Notes under the pieces: generated by a model
Database searches by the model: none
What the model saw: only the letters and a program-made list of their open reading frames with translations
What the model was told of the DNA's origin: nothing
NCBI GenBank assembly: GCA_022360875.1
Contig: JAKSBZ010000137.1
Span: 1 to 44,660 of the forward strand
Source: Cytophagales bacterium
GTDB taxonomy: Bacteria > Bacteroidota > Bacteroidia > Cytophagales > Cyclobacteriaceae
DNA length: 44,660 nt
Reading direction: 5' to 3'
Position numbers and translations under genes: made by a program
In this document: in pieces, positions 25,473 through 36,941 of the stretch
How the letters are laid out: every line of letters starts with the position of its first letter
Position numbering within the stretch: position 1 is the first letter of the stretch

Positions 25473-25850
25473 TTAGTTATTATCGTTTTCAGTTTCAACA
25501 TCACCTGTCGACAGGCTATTCACAACCAAAGTAACGTGGTTCGATCTCTTGCGGATACGATGCGCACGTCCCTGTGGAGCTGGTCTCAGTCTTTTCAGGA
25601 TGCGACCGCTATCCACCAAAATATCTGAGATAACAAGGTCTGCAGTCTCAAGATCTGCATCCTGGTGCTTGTTCTCCCAGTTGGAAATCGCCGAAAGCAA
25701 AAGCTTTTCCAGAGCAATTGAATTATGCTTCTTGTCGAACTTCAGGATGTTCAAGGCGTCATTAACGCGACGACCGCGGATCATATCCGCTAACAATCTC
25801 ATCTTGCGAGGAGATGTCGGCACGTTTCTTAGTCTTGCTACAGCTTTCAT
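25473..25850 (-). CDS. rplV: Ribosomal protein uL22
   Basis: From the ATG at 25850 ([26 protein letters not shown], in part) the product has 125 residues. A longer frame from 25919 would run into rpsS and has no family similarity, so I rejected it. The C-terminal beta-hairpin carrying [16 protein letters not shown] lines the exit tunnel, where macrolide-resistance changes can arise; nothing unusual is seen. It lies 1 bp after rpsS. Confidence 0.96.
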   Translation of the reverse strand: MKAVARLRNVPTSPRKMRLLADMIRGRRVNDALNILKFDKKHNSIALEKLLLSAISNWENKHQDADLETADLVISDILVDSGRILKRLRPAPQGRAHRIRKRSNHVTLVVNSLSTGDVETENDNN

Positions 25851-25851
25851 A

Positions 25852-26130
25852 TTATCTCTTCTTCTTATCTTTTTTGGAAATGTGACCTCTGAAGTTTCTG
25901 GTAGGAGCGAATTCGCCAAGCTTGTGCCCTACCATGTTGTCAGTTACAAACACCGGGATGAATTTGTTCCCGTTGTGAACTGCGAAAGTGTGACCAATGA
26001 AGTCAGGAGAGACCATTGAACGACGAGACCACGTCTTGATCACAGATTTCTTTCCAGATTCATTCATTGCTTCAACTTTTTTCTCTAGTCTGAAGTCAAT
26101 GTAAGGTCCTTTTTTAAGTGATCTAGCCAT
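25852..26130 (-). CDS. rpsS: Ribosomal protein uS19
   Basis: The 92-residue product starts [18 protein letters not shown]. It has the signature [23 protein letters not shown] (in part) and a basic tail ending KKDKKKR. With uS13 it forms the head contact with tRNA and the 50S subunit. Its ATG overlaps the rplB stop by one base (TAATG). Confidence 0.97.
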   Translation of the reverse strand: MARSLKKGPYIDFRLEKKVEAMNESGKKSVIKTWSRRSMVSPDFIGHTFAVHNGNKFIPVFVTDNMVGHKLGEFAPTRNFRGHISKKDKKKR

Positions 26131-26954
26131 TATTTTTTCCTTCTGCTAATGATTAACTTATTAGAATATTTCTTAGGAGCGCGAGTCTTAAGACCTTTCG
26201 CAAGAAGTCCGTTTCTTGAACGAGGGTGTCCTCCGGAAGAACGTCCTTCACCACCACCCATTGGGTGATCTACTGGGTTCATCGCTACACCTCTTGTACG
26301 AGGACGACGTCCCATCCAACGCTTGCGACCTGCTTTACCGATCGTCACGTTCATGTGGTCTCCGTTAGAAACTGTACCTACTGTCGCAAAACAAGCAGCC
26401 AATACAAGTCTCATTTCGCCAGAAGGAAGCTTAACAGTTACATACTTGCCTTCTTTCGCTACCAACTGAGCATAAGAGCCAGCCGAACGCGCCAAGATAC
26501 CGCCGTTGCCAGGAATCAGTTCAATGTTGTGAACGATTGTACCTAGCGGGATATTCTTAAGCATCAGGTGGTTTCCTACTTCAGGAGCTACTTTTTCGCC
26601 TGAAACTACTGTAGCGCCAACTGCTACCGACGCAGGAGCCACGATGTAAGCTTTCTCGCCGTCAGCGTAGCTCAAAAGAGCCAAGTGAGCTGTACGGTTC
26701 GGATCGTACTCAATTGCCTTAACAGTTGCTGGCACGCCAAATTTATGACGCTTGAAGTCTACTACACGAAGGCGTCTTTTGTGACCGCCGCCCATGTAGC
26801 GCATTGTCATTCTACCCGAGTTGTTACGTCCTCCTGATCTTTTCTTAGGAGCCAACAACGCTTTCTCTGGAGATGCTTTTGTGATCTCCTCGAAAACTGG
26901 GGCTAATCTATGTCTCTGGCCCGGTGTTGTCGGGCGTAGTTTTCTTACTGCCAT
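26130..26954 (-). CDS. rplB: Ribosomal protein uL2
   Basis: The 274-residue product is one of the most conserved 50S proteins and is needed for subunit joining and peptidyl transferase assembly. It shows [19 protein letters not shown] (in part) near residue 45. The conserved [16 protein letters not shown] loop, with its essential His, lies near residue 225. It ends KLIISRRKK. It lies 15 bp after rplW. Confidence 0.98.
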   Translation of the reverse strand: MAVRKLRPTTPGQRHRLAPVFEEITKASPEKALLAPKKRSGGRNNSGRMTMRYMGGGHKRRLRVVDFKRHKFGVPATVKAIEYDPNRTAHLALLSYADGEKAYIVAPASVAVGATVVSGEKVAPEVGNHLMLKNIPLGTIVHNIELIPGNGGILARSAGSYAQLVAKEGKYVTVKLPSGEMRLVLAACFATVGTVSNGDHMNVTIGKAGRKRWMGRRPRTRGVAMNPVDHPMGGGEGRSSGGHPRSRNGLLAKGLKTRAPKKYSNKLIISRRKK

Positions 26955-26969
26955 CTTTCAGTTAGAATT

Positions 26970-27257
26970 TTAGATACCGCTGTAAAAATCGATTACCTCG
27001 CCTTCAGCAACTGTTACAATTGCTTTCTTGAAAGACGCGTCTCTACCAGAAATAATTTGCGACTTAGTGTAACGAGTACGTTTTTTTCCTAAGTAGCGCA
27101 TCGTGTTAACGCTTGTCACGTTCACTCCGTATGTCTTCTCTACGGCTTTTTTGATTTCGACTTTGTTTGCGTCCTTATCAACGATGAAGCCGTACTGACC
27201 GCGCTCATTTAGAGCCGATACTTTCTCAGTAACTAGTGGTTTTCTTAGTACGCTCAT
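26970..27257 (-). CDS. rplW: Ribosomal protein uL23
   Basis: The 95-residue product starts MSVLRKPLVTEKVSALNE. It has the VDKDANKVEIKKAVEKTYGV motif (quoted in part) and a loop near the C terminus that reaches the exit tunnel. It is the main docking site for trigger factor and SRP. It lies 5 bp after rplD. Confidence 0.97.
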   Translation of the reverse strand: MSVLRKPLVTEKVSALNERGQYGFIVDKDANKVEIKKAVEKTYGVNVTSVNTMRYLGKKRTRYTKSQIISGRDASFKKAIVTVAEGEVIDFYSGI

Positions 27258-27262
27258 AATTA

Positions 27263-27889
27263 TTAGGCAAATAAGTTTTCAATTTTTGCCAATGAGCTTT
27301 CGAATACTACTAAGCTATCAGCGTTCAACACATCATAAGTGTTCAAGTGAGTTGCTTCCGCCACTTTACACTTCTTCAAGTTTCTCGAAGCCAAGTAAAG
27401 GTTGTCGTTCTTCTCAGGAAGAAGAGCCAACACTTTTTTACCTTCCAAAGACAAGCTTTTAAGAACTTTTACAAATTCTTTTGTTTTTGGAGCTTCCAGC
27501 GCAAAATCTTCTACAACTACAATAGCTTGTTCTTTAGCTTTGTAAGTCAAAGAAGAAACCTTTGCCAATGATTTTACCTTGCGATTCACTTTGAAACCGT
27601 AGTCACGCGGCTGCGGACCGAATACTCTTCCGCCGCCTCTGAAGATAGGAGACTTGATGCTACCAGCACGTGCGGTACCTGTACCTTTTTGCTTTTTGAT
27701 CTTTTTTGTAGATCCTGCAATTTCAGCACGCTCTTTTGACTTGTGCGTTCCTTGTCTTTGGTTTGCTAAGTATTGCTTAACATCCAGATAAATCGCATGG
27801 TCGTTTGGCGTAATCGCAAAAATAGCGTCATTCAGCTCAACGCTTCTTCCTGCTTCGCTTCCGTCAGATTTTAAAACTGCTAATTTCAT
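27263..27889 (-). CDS. rplD: Ribosomal protein uL4
   Basis: The 208-residue product has an extended loop (about residues 45-100) with KKQKGTGTARAGSIKSPIFRGGG (in part), which lines the exit tunnel, and PQPRDYGFKVNRKV. In enteric bacteria uL4 controls the S10 operon through the leader. The short leader of rplC here has two small hairpins but no recognisable L4 site. It lies 9 bp after rplC. Confidence 0.97.
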   Translation of the reverse strand: MKLAVLKSDGSEAGRSVELNDAIFAITPNDHAIYLDVKQYLANQRQGTHKSKERAEIAGSTKKIKKQKGTGTARAGSIKSPIFRGGGRVFGPQPRDYGFKVNRKVKSLAKVSSLTYKAKEQAIVVVEDFALEAPKTKEFVKVLKSLSLEGKKVLALLPEKNDNLYLASRNLKKCKVAEATHLNTYDVLNADSLVVFESSLAKIENLFA

Positions 27890-27898
27890 TGCTTAAAA

Positions 27899-28519
27899 TT
27901 ACTTCTCTAGAATTACGATTGAATTCTTTGCTCCTGGAACCGAACCGCTTACGGCGATCAAGTTTTTCTCAGCAACAACTTTCATAACTTGTAGGTTAAG
28001 CACCTTAACACGCTCACCACCGGTTCTGCCCGCCATACGCATTCCTTTGAATACGCGCGAAGGGTATGAACACGCACCGATAGAGCCGGGAGCTCTCAAA
28101 CGGTTGTGCTGACCGTGAGTCGCCTGACCCACACCGCCGAAACCATGTCGTTTAACAACACCTTGGAAACCTTTACCTTTAGACTTTCCAATCGCGTCAA
28201 CAAAGTCGCCTTCTTCGAAAACGTTCTCCACACGGATCTCGTTACCCAAAGCTGCTTCGCCTTCCCAGCTGCGGAATTCGACCAGCTTGGCCTTCGGAGT
28301 CGTGTTGGCTTTCTGGAAGTGACCTGCCACTGCTTTTGTAGTACGTTTAGCTTTCTTTTCGCCAAAGCCAAGCTGCACAGCGTCATATCCGTCAGTTTCA
28401 ACTGTTTTTACTTGCGTTACCACGCAAGGACCAACCTCTAACAACGTGCATGCGACGCTACGTCCATCGGCACTGTAGATGCTAGTCATTCCGATTTTCT
28501 TACCAATAATACCTGACAT
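27899..28519 (-). CDS. rplC: Ribosomal protein uL3
   Basis: From the ATG at 28519 ([15 protein letters not shown]) the product has 206 residues. The longer open frame to 28606 runs through the promoter and leader, so it is not the start. The signature [15 protein letters not shown] lies near residue 125 and includes the loop that reaches the peptidyl transferase centre. It is the first gene of the S10 block here, because rpsJ is cut off by a terminator upstream. Confidence 0.97.
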   Translation of the reverse strand: MSGIIGKKIGMTSIYSADGRSVACTLLEVGPCVVTQVKTVETDGYDAVQLGFGEKKAKRTTKAVAGHFQKANTTPKAKLVEFRSWEGEAALGNEIRVENVFEEGDFVDAIGKSKGKGFQGVVKRHGFGGVGQATHGQHNRLRAPGSIGACSYPSRVFKGMRMAGRTGGERVKVLNLQVMKVVAEKNLIAVSGSVPGAKNSIVILEK

Positions 28520-28581
28520 TGTATGTAAATGGTTAATAATTAAGTAACTAAGAGTTACTATACTTTTATACAAAAGGACTG

Positions 28582-28613
28582 CAAAGATAGAGAAAAATAC
28601 CATCACTCACAAA
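28582..28613 (-). promoter_or_regulatory. Promoter of the rplC (S10-spc) transcript
   Basis: On the minus strand TTTG (28610-28613), a 20-bp spacer and TATCTTTG followed by C (28582-28589) match the Bacteroidota consensus exactly. The predicted start falls at about 28576, right at a small hairpin (CTTTT-GTAT-AAAAG, 28563-28576). A second hairpin follows (28543-28559, 7-bp arms AGTAACT/AGTTACT), giving a leader of about 55 nt before rplC. Confidence 0.85.
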
Positions 28614-28642
28614 TCCTCCAATAAAATGCACAGCTATTTAAC

Positions 28643-28677
28643 TAAAAAAAAGGGACTTACGGTTTTCCGCAGTCCCT
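28643..28677 (-). terminator. Terminator between rpsJ and rplC
   Basis: Arms AGGGACT and AGTCCCT, extended by GCGG/CCGT across a bulged A, enclose an AAAA loop. A run of eight U follows on the minus strand. It lies 24 bp after the rpsJ stop and separates the str unit from the S10 block. Confidence 0.88.
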
Positions 28678-28701
28678 CTTTCTCCATATATTATTACTCT
28701 A

Positions 28702-29007
28702 TCACACTTTGATCTCAACGTCTACTCCGCTTGGCAATTCAAGCTTCATAAGAGCGTCGACAGTCTTAGCGCTGTTTGAGTAGATATCTACCAGTCTTTT
28801 GTAAGTGCAGATCTGAAACTGCTCTCTTGACTTTTTGTTTACGTGCGGAGATCTCAACACTGTGTAAATCTCTTTTTCAGTTGGAAGCGGAATCGGCCCG
28901 CTAACTACCGCACCAGTGGTCTTAACAGCCTTTACAATCTTCTCAGAAGATTTGTCTACCAGGTTATGATCGTAAGACCTTAATTTTATTCTAATTTTCT
29001 GAGTCAT
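28702..29007 (-). CDS. rpsJ: Ribosomal protein uS10 (NusE)
   Basis: The 101-residue product starts [20 protein letters not shown] and carries [28 protein letters not shown] (in part), the family signature. It belongs to the 30S head and also binds NusB and NusG in antitermination and transcription-translation coupling. It lies 12 bp after fusA and is followed by a terminator, so it is the last gene of the str unit rather than the first of S10. Confidence 0.98.
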   Translation of the reverse strand: MTQKIRIKLRSYDHNLVDKSSEKIVKAVKTTGAVVSGPIPLPTEKEIYTVLRSPHVNKKSREQFQICTYKRLVDIYSNSAKTVDALMKLELPSGVDVEIKV

Positions 29008-29019
29008 CTTCTTTAAGAT

Positions 29020-31155
29020 TTATTTTCCTTCCCCTTTAACCTTCTCAATGATATCCTTCGCAATGTTCGCTGGAACCGCATCGTAGTGAGAGAACGTCAG
29101 CGACGCCGAACCACGACCTGAAGTGATTGTACGCAAGTCTGTTACATAACCGAACAGCTCTGACAAAGGCACATCCGCCTTGATCACCTGCGCACCGTTT
29201 TTAGTATCCATACCTTTCATCAGTCCGCGACGACGGTTCAAGTCACCAGTTACAGGACCTGTGAATTCGTCTGGAGTAACTACTTCAACAGCCATAATCG
29301 GCTCCAAAAGCTGAGGTTTACACTGCTTACCAGCTTCTTTGAAACCAATACGGGCAGCCAATTCGAAAGACAACGCATCTGAATCCACATCGTGGAATGA
29401 TCCGTGGAAAAGACGAACTTTCATTCCAGTGATAGGGAATCCGGCCAAAGGACCGTTGGTAAGAGAAGCCTCGAATCCTTTTTGGATAGCAGGGAAGAAT
29501 TCTCTTGGGATAACACCACCCACAATCTCGTTCACAAACTGCAATCCTTCTTCTTTTCCGTCATCACGAGGCGACAGTTCGAATACGATATCGGCAAATT
29601 TACCTTTACCACCGGTTTGTTTTTTGTAAACTTCTTTGTGCTCGATGTTCGAAGTAAGGCGCTCACGGTAAGCTACCTGAGGAGCTCCCTGATTCACTTC
29701 TACTTTGAATTCTCTTCTCATACGATCCATGATGATGTCCAGGTGAAGCTCACCCATACCTCTCATGATCGTCTGACCAGTTTCCTCATTAGTGTTTACG
29801 CGAAGCGTTGGATCTTCCTCAACAAGTTTTGCGATAGCAACACCCATTTTGTCAGCATCCGCCTGAGTTTTAGGCTCGATAGCAAAACCGATTACCGGCT
29901 CAGGGAAAGTCATTGTTTCCAAGATAATTCTAGCTTTCTCATCAGTCAATGAGTCACCAGTTTTGATATCTTTGAAACCAACACCCGCACAGATATCACC
30001 AGCCTCTACCATAGGGATAGCGTTCTGCTTGTTCGAGTGCATTTGAAGAAGACGTGAAATACGCTCTTTCTTTCCTGTTCTTGCATTAAAAACGTAAGAA
30101 CCAGACTCAAGCGTACCTGAATACACACGGAAGAAACACAAACGACCTACAAACGGGTCAGTTGCGATTTTGAAAGCCAAAGCTGCGAACGGCTCGTCGT
30201 TGCTAGGCTTACGGATTTCCGGCTCTTCAGTATCAGGGTTTGTGCCTTCTACAGGAGGCAAGTCAAGCGGAGATGGCAAGTAAGAACAAACAGCATCCAA
30301 AACAGCTTGAACTCCTTTGTTTTTGAAGGCCGATCCACACATTACCGGAGACATTGACATGTCGATTACCGCCGCGCGGATCGCCGTCATCATCTCTTCT
30401 TTAGTAATAGAATCTGGATCTTCGAAGAATTTCTCCATCAAAGCCTCATCATACTCAGCTACCGCTTCAACAAGTTTTTGTCTCCACTCTTCAGCTGTTT
30501 CGACAAGATCTTCCGGAATCTCTTCTTCGCGGTACGTCATCCCTTTGTCTTCCTCGTTCCAGTAGATCGCCTTGTTGGTAATCAAGTCAACCACACCCTG
30601 GAAGTCGTCTTCTGATCCGATAGGAATCTGAAGAGGCACAGGATTAGCACCCAATTTATCGATAATTTCCTGAACTGTTTTGAAGAAGTCCGCACCTGCG
30701 CGGTCCATCTTGTTCACAAAACAGATACGAGGAACTTTGTATTTGTCAGCTTGTCTCCAAACTGTCTCAGACTGAGGCTCCACTCCCGAAGATGCACAGA
30801 ACAATGCCACAGCACCGTCCAAAACACGAAGCGAACGCTCAACCTCTACTGTAAAGTCAACGTGACCCGGAGTATCGATAATGTTAACACGGTACTCGTT
30901 AGTCTGTCCCTTTACAGGCTGACCTTGTACGGTTGGATAATTCCAGTGAGTGGTTGTCGCAGCAGAAGTAATGGTAATACCACGCTCTTGCTCCTGCTCC
31001 ATCCAGTCCATAGTAGCAGCACCGTCATGCACTTCACCGATTTTGTGAGACAAACCAGTGTAGTAAAGAATACGCTCTGTTGTTGTTGTCTTACCGGCAT
31101 CCACATGGGCCATGATACCGATATTTCTCAAAAACGTTAAGTCTTTCTTAGCCAT
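29020..31155 (-). CDS. fusA: Elongation factor G
   Basis: The 711-residue GTPase drives translocation. The G domain has the P-loop [12 protein letters not shown] (residues 16-27), the switch II DTPGHVD and NKMDRAG. Domains II-V follow, including [14 protein letters not shown] in domain III and the catalytic domain IV with its conserved loop. It has the usual insert-free bacterial length of about 700. Residue patterns around the fusidic-acid pocket look ordinary. It lies between rpsG (8 bp) and rpsJ (12 bp), as in the classical str operon. Confidence 0.98.
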   Translation of the reverse strand: MAKKDLTFLRNIGIMAHVDAGKTTTTERILYYTGLSHKIGEVHDGAATMDWMEQEQERGITITSAATTTHWNYPTVQGQPVKGQTNEYRVNIIDTPGHVDFTVEVERSLRVLDGAVALFCASSGVEPQSETVWRQADKYKVPRICFVNKMDRAGADFFKTVQEIIDKLGANPVPLQIPIGSEDDFQGVVDLITNKAIYWNEEDKGMTYREEEIPEDLVETAEEWRQKLVEAVAEYDEALMEKFFEDPDSITKEEMMTAIRAAVIDMSMSPVMCGSAFKNKGVQAVLDAVCSYLPSPLDLPPVEGTNPDTEEPEIRKPSNDEPFAALAFKIATDPFVGRLCFFRVYSGTLESGSYVFNARTGKKERISRLLQMHSNKQNAIPMVEAGDICAGVGFKDIKTGDSLTDEKARIILETMTFPEPVIGFAIEPKTQADADKMGVAIAKLVEEDPTLRVNTNEETGQTIMRGMGELHLDIIMDRMRREFKVEVNQGAPQVAYRERLTSNIEHKEVYKKQTGGKGKFADIVFELSPRDDGKEEGLQFVNEIVGGVIPREFFPAIQKGFEASLTNGPLAGFPITGMKVRLFHGSFHDVDSDALSFELAARIGFKEAGKQCKPQLLEPIMAVEVVTPDEFTGPVTGDLNRRRGLMKGMDTKNGAQVIKADVPLSELFGYVTDLRTITSGRGSASLTFSHYDAVPANIAKDIIEKVKGEGK

Positions 31156-31163
31156 GGGTCCAA

Positions 31164-31631
31164 TTAAAATCTAAAGTGTGAAAATGCTTTGTTAGCCTCT
31201 GCCATTCGGTGCGTATCATCCTTTTTCTTCACTGCGGCTCCTTCACCTTTAGACGCTGCAATAATTTCACCGGCAAGTTTCTCCATCATGGTCTTCTCGC
31301 CGCGAGATCTCGCGTAACGAATCATCCATTTGATACCTAGAGATAATTTTCTTTCAGGGCGAACTTCCATAGGAACCTGGAATGTAGCACCACCTACTCT
31401 TCTAGACTTCACTTCGACAGCAGGCATTACGTTGTTTAATGCTTTCTTCCAAGTTTCGAGTCCATTCTCGCCTACGCGCTCTTCCACCAATGCCACTGCA
31501 TCATAAAAGATTTTGTAAGCAATACTCTTCTTTCCATCAACCATAAGGTAATTAACGAACTTCGTTACCAACGTGTCGTTAAATTTCGGATCCGGAAGAA
31601 TATACCTCTTCTTTGGTTTCGCTTTTCTCAT
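31164..31631 (-). CDS. rpsG: Ribosomal protein uS7
   Basis: The 155-residue product starts [17 protein letters not shown]. It has the signature [23 protein letters not shown] (in part) and [15 protein letters not shown] in the beta-ribbon contacting the E-site tRNA. It nucleates the 30S head. It lies 27 bp after rpsL and 8 bp before fusA. Confidence 0.98.
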   Translation of the reverse strand: MRKAKPKKRYILPDPKFNDTLVTKFVNYLMVDGKKSIAYKIFYDAVALVEERVGENGLETWKKALNNVMPAVEVKSRRVGGATFQVPMEVRPERKLSLGIKWMIRYARSRGEKTMMEKLAGEIIAASKGEGAAVKKKDDTHRMAEANKAFSHFRF

Positions 31632-31658
31632 TTTTTAATTCTTCTCTACGTTGTTTAA

Positions 31659-32033
31659 TTACTTTTTAGGTCTTTTAGCACCGTACTTCGATCGTGCTTG
31701 CAAACGGCCGTTCACGCCGGCAGTATCCAAAGCACCGCGAACGATGTGGTATCTTACACCCGGAAGGTCTTTCACTCTACCGCCGCGCACCAATACAATT
31801 GAGTGCTCCTGCAAGTTGTGTCCTTCTCCTCCGATGTAAGCATTCACTTCTTTGCCGTTCGTCAAGCGAACTCTGGCTACCTTTCTCATCGCTGAGTTAG
31901 GTTTCTTAGGCGTAGTCGTATACACTCTCGTACATACACCACGTCTTTGTGGGCATGACTCCAATGCACGTGACTTTGACGATGAAGTCAATTGCTTTCT
32001 ACCCTTTCTTACTAATTGCTGTATAGTAGGCAT
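31659..32033 (-). CDS. rpsL: Ribosomal protein uS12
   Basis: The 124-residue decoding-centre protein starts [12 protein letters not shown]. The two loops tied to streptomycin response look wild type: [19 protein letters not shown], with the key Lys, and [13 protein letters not shown], with the second key Lys. It opens the str unit, with a good promoter about 50 bp upstream. Confidence 0.98.
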   Translation of the reverse strand: MPTIQQLVRKGRKQLTSSSKSRALESCPQRRGVCTRVYTTTPKKPNSAMRKVARVRLTNGKEVNAYIGGEGHNLQEHSIVLVRGGRVKDLPGVRYHIVRGALDTAGVNGRLQARSKYGAKRPKK

Positions 32034-32082
32034 TTATTTAAACAATTATGTTATTAAATGTGCACCTTATTATTTCAAGGTG

Positions 32083-32113
32083 CAAAGGTATTGATAATCA
32101 CCGATTAATCAAA
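32083..32113 (-). promoter_or_regulatory. Promoter of the rpsL-rpsG-fusA-rpsJ unit
   Basis: On the minus strand TTTG (32110-32113), a 19-bp spacer and TACCTTTG plus C (32083-32090) match the Bacteroidota promoter pattern. An 8-bp inverted repeat (TGCACCTT with AAGGTGCA, 32061-32084) begins within the -7 element and covers the predicted start, so part of it forms a hairpin at the 5' end of the transcript. Confidence 0.82.
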
Positions 32114-32235
32114 ACCTTTGCGAAATTTCATCTGTATGCAATATTCAACCGGCCTGGCGAGGCTTCAGCGCCAAAGGTTTCTTTTGCTCTAAAAACATCT
32201 GCGAAAACGCTTATCACCCGCCGGCTAAAACCGTC

Positions 32236-32277
32236 TTAAGAACCGCGTTTTCCACACATTGATGGCGCGGTTCTTAA
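32236..32277 (-). terminator. Hairpin after the DUF3467 gene, probable terminator
   Basis: A perfect 12-bp stem (TTAAGAACCGCG with CGCGGTTCTTAA) encloses an 18-nt loop. It lies 20 bp after the DUF3467 stop. On the minus strand only a weak U run follows (GACGGTTTTAG), so termination is likely but may be partial. Confidence 0.6.
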
Positions 32278-32297
32278 AACATTCTTATTTGTCTTCT

Positions 32298-32615
32298 TTA
32301 AGCTTCTCCCATGGTTCCGCCAAAGTTCATCGGAAATTTCGGCGCTTCCTCCGTGTGCTTAATCGGCCCAAAAGCATCTTCATACTTCTGCACGTTGTCC
32401 ATCAGAGCTCCAAGCAGACGCTTCGCGTGCTCAGGAGTCAAAACAATTCTGGACTTCACTTTTGCCTTGGGCACCCCGGGCATCATGCGAATGAAATCAA
32501 TCACGAATTCACTGTTCGAGTGAGCGATCATCGCAAGGTTGGCGTACACTCCCTCGGCAACATCTTCCGACAACTCGATATTTATCTGTTGCGGTTTGTT
32601 TTGGTCTTCAGCCAT
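32298..32615 (-). CDS. DUF3467 protein downstream of rpoC
   Basis: The product, from the ATG at 32615, has 105 residues (MAEDQNKPQQINIEL). The frame can be extended to a TTG at 32627, but the ATG fits the family. The core contains EGVYANLAMIAHSNSEFVIDFI and RIVLTPEHAKRLLGALMDN (both in part), typical of the DUF3467 family. Its function is unknown to me. Its place right after rpoC (14 bp) recurs in Bacteroidota, which hints at a role tied to transcription or at least shared expression. It is acidic at both ends and has no membrane segment. Confidence 0.88.
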   Translation of the reverse strand: MAEDQNKPQQINIELSEDVAEGVYANLAMIAHSNSEFVIDFIRMMPGVPKAKVKSRIVLTPEHAKRLLGALMDNVQKYEDAFGPIKHTEEAPKFPMNFGGTMGEA

Positions 32616-32629
32616 GAGTTCAAGCAATT

Positions 32630-35600
32630 TTAGTTGACATAAGTTGACTCGTCAGCATATTCCTCCTTGGAAGTGACGATGATATTCTGGAAGTCACGGA
32701 TACCCGTACCGGCAGGAATCAAATGCCCAACGATTACGTTCTCCTTCAATCCCTTCAATTCGTCACGCTTACCGCGGATAGAAGCTTCGCTCAGCACCTT
32801 GGTTGTTTCCTGGAACGAGGCCGCGGAAATAAAGCTTTCGGTACCCAACGAGGCCTGAGTGATTCCCTGAAGGATCGGCTTCGATACCGCAGGCTGCGCT
32901 TCTCTTACCTTCACCAGTTTCAGGTCTTTGCGTCTCAAGCTAGAGTTCTCGTCTCTAAGCTGACGAGCCGTTATGATCTGCCCTGGCTTCAGTGTTGAAG
33001 ACTCACCTGCGTCAGTTACTACTTTCTTATCCAGGATATTGTCGTTTTCCGTACGGAAAACCCAACGGTCCACCACTTGGTTCGGCAGGAATACAGTATC
33101 GCCCGCATCCATTACGATCAGCTTCTGCATCATCTGACGCACAACCACCTCAATGTGCTTGTCGTTGATCTTCACACCTTGCAGACGATAAACGGCTTGG
33201 ACTTCGTTCAGTACGTATTCTTGAACGCTTGTCGGTCCTTCGATCGACAGAATGTCCGCTGGAGTTTTCGCACCGTCAGAAAGCGGCATACCAGCTTTTA
33301 CGAAGTCGTTTTCCTGAACCAGAATGTGTTTCGAAAGCGATACCAGGTAACGTTTTTTCACGCCGTCTTTTGACTCAACGTAAATCTCGCGGTTACCGCG
33401 CTTGATGCCCCCGTAAGAAACAACACCGTCAATTTCGGAGATTACTGCCGGATTCGACGGGTTACGCGCCTCGAACAGCTCGGTTACACGAGGAAGACCT
33501 CCGGTAATATCGGCAGACTTACCTGTAGTACGCGGAATCTTAACCAGCACGGTACCGGCTTCGATTTCCTGATCTTCGTCCACGTTCAAGTGCGCGCCCA
33601 CAGGAATGTTGTACGAACGGTCGCCTCCGCCGATAACCTTGATTGTCGGGTTCTTCGTTTTATCGCGGGAATCTACGATTACCTTCTCCTGGTGACCGGT
33701 TGCCTCGTCCGACTCAATTTTGTAAGTGTATCCTTCCTCAATTGATTCAAACTCAACTTTACCCGCAAATTCAGAAACGATAACGGCGTTAAACGGATCC
33801 CAGAAGCACAGACGCGCACCTTTTTCGATTTTGTCACCGTCCTTAACTTTCATATACGATCCGTAAGGCACGTTGTAAGAAACCAGTTCTTTGCCCGACT
33901 TTTCGTCGATGATAGTGATTTCTCCAGTACGTCCCAATACTACCTGCGATTTTTCGCCTTCCATGTCAGTTGCTTCAATCGAGCGAATTTCCTCGAATTT
34001 CACAACCCCGTTGAATTTGGAAATAAGCGAAGCCTCTTCAGCAATGTGAGAAGCTGTACCCCCTACGTGGAACGTACGCAGCGTCAGCTGTGTTCCCGGC
34101 TCACCAATCGACTGAGCGGCCACAACACCTACGGCGTCACCTTTCTGCGACATCTTCAGAGTCGACAGGTTTCGTCCGTAACACTTCGTACATACACCCT
34201 GACGGGTTTCACAAGTCAGTACCGAACGGATTTCCATCTCTTCGATGCCCGAATCTTCAATCGCTTTGGCGATCTGCTCGGTAATTTCCTGTCCAGCTCT
34301 TACCAGCGGCTCGTCACCTTCTTCGGCAAGAGGAGCGTATACATCATGAAGCGATGAACGTCCCAGAATTCTTTCTGAAAGCGGCTCAACGATATCCTCA
34401 TTGTCCTTCAGCGCCGAAACAGTAAGTCCTCTCAGCGTACCACAGTCTTCTTCAGTAATCACGACATCCTGCGCAACATCCACCAAACGACGCGTCAGGT
34501 AACCCGCATCGGCTGTTTTCAGGGCTGTATCGGCAAGACCTTTACGCGCACCGTGAGTAGAGATAAAGTACTCCAGTACGTCCAGTCCTTCTTTAAAGTT
34601 CGAAAGAATCGGGTTTTCGATAATCGCACCTACCGAACCGGCCAGGTTTTTCTGCGGCTTGGCCATCAGACCACGCATACCGCCCAGCTGACGAATCTGC
34701 TCTCTGGAACCACGGGCCCCCGAGTGCATCATCATGTAAATGCTGTTGAATCCTTGCTGGTCTTCTTCCAGCTGCGTCATCAGTGTCGACGTAAGCTGCG
34801 AGTTGATGCGCGTCCAGATGTCGATCACCTGGTTGTAACGCTCGTTATCGGTGATAAGACCCATTTGGTAGTTGTCCCAAACAGCAGAAACTTCTTCCTT
34901 CGCCTGAGCAACCAATCCTTCTTTCTCGTCCGGAATCATGATATCTCCAAGGCCCATAGACAAACCTCCTTTGTAGGCTGTCTGGAATCCCAAATGCTTG
35001 ATATCATCCAAGAATTTGGCTGTGCGCGCCATTCCCGCAATCTTGTAGATATGCGCAATGATCTGCTGCAGCTTTTTCTTCGTAAGCAGCTCGTTAACAT
35101 AACCAACTTCCGAAGGAACAAACTCATTTACCAGCACACGTCCGGCTACTGTTTCAATCAGCTGCTCTGTAAGCTCACCAGTCTCCTCGTCTCTCACTCT
35201 AGCTTTCACCTTAATGAAAGCATTTTTCGAAAGCACGCCTTCGTTAATCGCAATGATTACTTCTTCAGCCGAGTAGAAAGTCATGTTTTCACCTTCTACC
35301 GGGAATTCTTCTGTTGACTTACGGCCTTTTGACAGGTAGTAAAGCCCCAGTACCATATCCTGAGAAGGTACGGCAATAGGCGCTCCGTTTGCCGGGTTCA
35401 GGATGTTGTGCGAAGCCAGCATCAGTACCGACGCTTCCAGAATTGCCTCGTGGCCCAGCGGTACGTGAACAGCCATCTGGTCACCGTCAAAGTCGGCGTT
35501 GAAGGCCGTACACACAAGCGGGTGCAGCTGAATCGCTTTTCCTTCAATCAGTTTCGGCTGGAAAGCCTGAATACCCAGACGGTGAAGCGTAGGAGCACGG

Positions 35601-36913
35601 TTCAGCAATACCGGGTGTCCTTTCAATACATTTTCCAGAATATCCCAAACCACAGGATCTTTGCGGTCAACGATTTTCTTTGCAGATTTTACTGTTTTTA
35701 CAATTCCTCTTTCGATCAACTTGCGAATGATGAACGGCTTGAACAGCTCGGCTGCCATATTTTTCGGAAGACCGCATTCGTGCATCTTCAGTTCCGGTCC
35801 TACAACAATTACCGAACGTCCTGAATAGTCAACACGCTTACCAAGCAAGTTCTGACGGAAACGTCCTTGCTTACCTTTCAGCATGTCAGACAGCGACTTC
35901 AGCGCGCGGTTTCCGTCCGAACGAACGGCGTTTACTTTACGCGAGTTGTCGAACAATGAATCCACAGCCTCCTGAAGCATACGCTTTTCGTTTCTCAAAA
36001 TCACCTCAGGCGCTTTGATATCGATCAGTCGCTTCAAACGGTTGTTACGGATAATCACACGGCGGTAAAGATCGTTCAAATCCGATGTAGCGAAACGGCC
36101 GCCGTCCAATGGCACCAAAGGACGCAGCTCCGGCGGAATAACCGGAACCATGCGGATTACCATCCACTCCGGATTGTTGTCAATTCGCTTCTTCGCATCA
36201 CGGAAAGCTTCCACTACTCTCAGACGCTTCAGCGCTTCGGCTTTACGCTGCTGCGATGTATCCGTCTGCGCCTGGTGTCTCAATGCATAAGACAATTCAT
36301 CCAGCTTCTGGCGGGCCAATAGCATTTCCAGCGCATCGGCTCCCATCTTCGCGATGAACTTATTCGGATCATCGTCATCCAGCATCTGGTTCTCGCGAGG
36401 CAACTTGTCCACAATGTCCAAATACTCGTCCTCGGTAAGGAAATCCATTTTCTGAACGCCTTCCTCTTCCTTGATTCCGGCTTGAATCACCACATATCTT
36501 TCGTAATAGATAATCTGATCCAGCTTCTTGGTAGGAAGTCCCAAAAGGTATCCGATTTTGTTCGGAAGCGATCTGAAATACCAAATGTGCGCAACAGGAA
36601 CCACCAACTCAATGTGTCCCATTCTTTCACGGCGCACCTTTTTTTCGGTCACTTCAACTCCACAACGGTCACAGATGATTCCTTTGTAACGGATTCGCTT
36701 ATATTTTCCACAATGACACTCCCAGTCTTTCACCGGGCCGAAAATACGCTCACAAAACAGACCGCCCATTTCAGGCTTGTACGTTCTGTAGTTGATCGTT
36801 TCCGGTTGAGTTACCTCACCGTGTGAACTCTCCAGAATAGATTCCGGAGAGGCCAAACTGATGGTTACTCGTGAAAAGTCATTAGTGATTTTTTTATTTT
36901 TTCTGAATGCCAT
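32630..36913 (-). CDS. rpoC: RNA polymerase beta-prime subunit
   Basis: The 1427-residue product forms the catalytic cleft with RpoB. The N-terminal zinc site uses C66, C68, C81 and C84. The active-site motif [12 protein letters not shown] lies near residue 470, with the three Asp that hold magnesium. The trigger-loop and bridge-helix region contains [20 protein letters not shown] (in part). A second zinc site is formed around [16 protein letters not shown]. It is full length for the phylum. It follows rpoB by 28 bp and the DUF3467 gene follows it after 14 bp. Confidence 0.98.
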   Translation of the reverse strand: MAFRKNKKITNDFSRVTISLASPESILESSHGEVTQPETINYRTYKPEMGGLFCERIFGPVKDWECHCGKYKRIRYKGIICDRCGVEVTEKKVRRERMGHIELVVPVAHIWYFRSLPNKIGYLLGLPTKKLDQIIYYERYVVIQAGIKEEEGVQKMDFLTEDEYLDIVDKLPRENQMLDDDDPNKFIAKMGADALEMLLARQKLDELSYALRHQAQTDTSQQRKAEALKRLRVVEAFRDAKKRIDNNPEWMVIRMVPVIPPELRPLVPLDGGRFATSDLNDLYRRVIIRNNRLKRLIDIKAPEVILRNEKRMLQEAVDSLFDNSRKVNAVRSDGNRALKSLSDMLKGKQGRFRQNLLGKRVDYSGRSVIVVGPELKMHECGLPKNMAAELFKPFIIRKLIERGIVKTVKSAKKIVDRKDPVVWDILENVLKGHPVLLNRAPTLHRLGIQAFQPKLIEGKAIQLHPLVCTAFNADFDGDQMAVHVPLGHEAILEASVLMLASHNILNPANGAPIAVPSQDMVLGLYYLSKGRKSTEEFPVEGENMTFYSAEEVIIAINEGVLSKNAFIKVKARVRDEETGELTEQLIETVAGRVLVNEFVPSEVGYVNELLTKKKLQQIIAHIYKIAGMARTAKFLDDIKHLGFQTAYKGGLSMGLGDIMIPDEKEGLVAQAKEEVSAVWDNYQMGLITDNERYNQVIDIWTRINSQLTSTLMTQLEEDQQGFNSIYMMMHSGARGSREQIRQLGGMRGLMAKPQKNLAGSVGAIIENPILSNFKEGLDVLEYFISTHGARKGLADTALKTADAGYLTRRLVDVAQDVVITEEDCGTLRGLTVSALKDNEDIVEPLSERILGRSSLHDVYAPLAEEGDEPLVRAGQEITEQIAKAIEDSGIEEMEIRSVLTCETRQGVCTKCYGRNLSTLKMSQKGDAVGVVAAQSIGEPGTQLTLRTFHVGGTASHIAEEASLISKFNGVVKFEEIRSIEATDMEGEKSQVVLGRTGEITIIDEKSGKELVSYNVPYGSYMKVKDGDKIEKGARLCFWDPFNAVIVSEFAGKVEFESIEEGYTYKIESDEATGHQEKVIVDSRDKTKNPTIKVIGGGDRSYNIPVGAHLNVDEDQEIEAGTVLVKIPRTTGKSADITGGLPRVTELFEARNPSNPAVISEIDGVVSYGGIKRGNREIYVESKDGVKKRYLVSLSKHILVQENDFVKAGMPLSDGAKTPADILSIEGPTSVQEYVLNEVQAVYRLQGVKINDKHIEVVVRQMMQKLIVMDAGDTVFLPNQVVDRWVFRTENDNILDKKVVTDAGESSTLKPGQIITARQLRDENSSLRRKDLKLVKVREAQPAVSKPILQGITQASLGTESFISAASFQETTKVLSEASIRGKRDELKGLKENVIVGHLIPAGTGIRDFQNIIVTSKEEYADESTYVN

Positions 36914-36941
36914 AATTCTTTATGAAATTTCTAGAGTTGAA

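Noticed and set aside
28520-28606. Upstream extension of rplC
   Set aside because: It passes through the promoter and the predicted transcription start, so it cannot be translated from that transcript.
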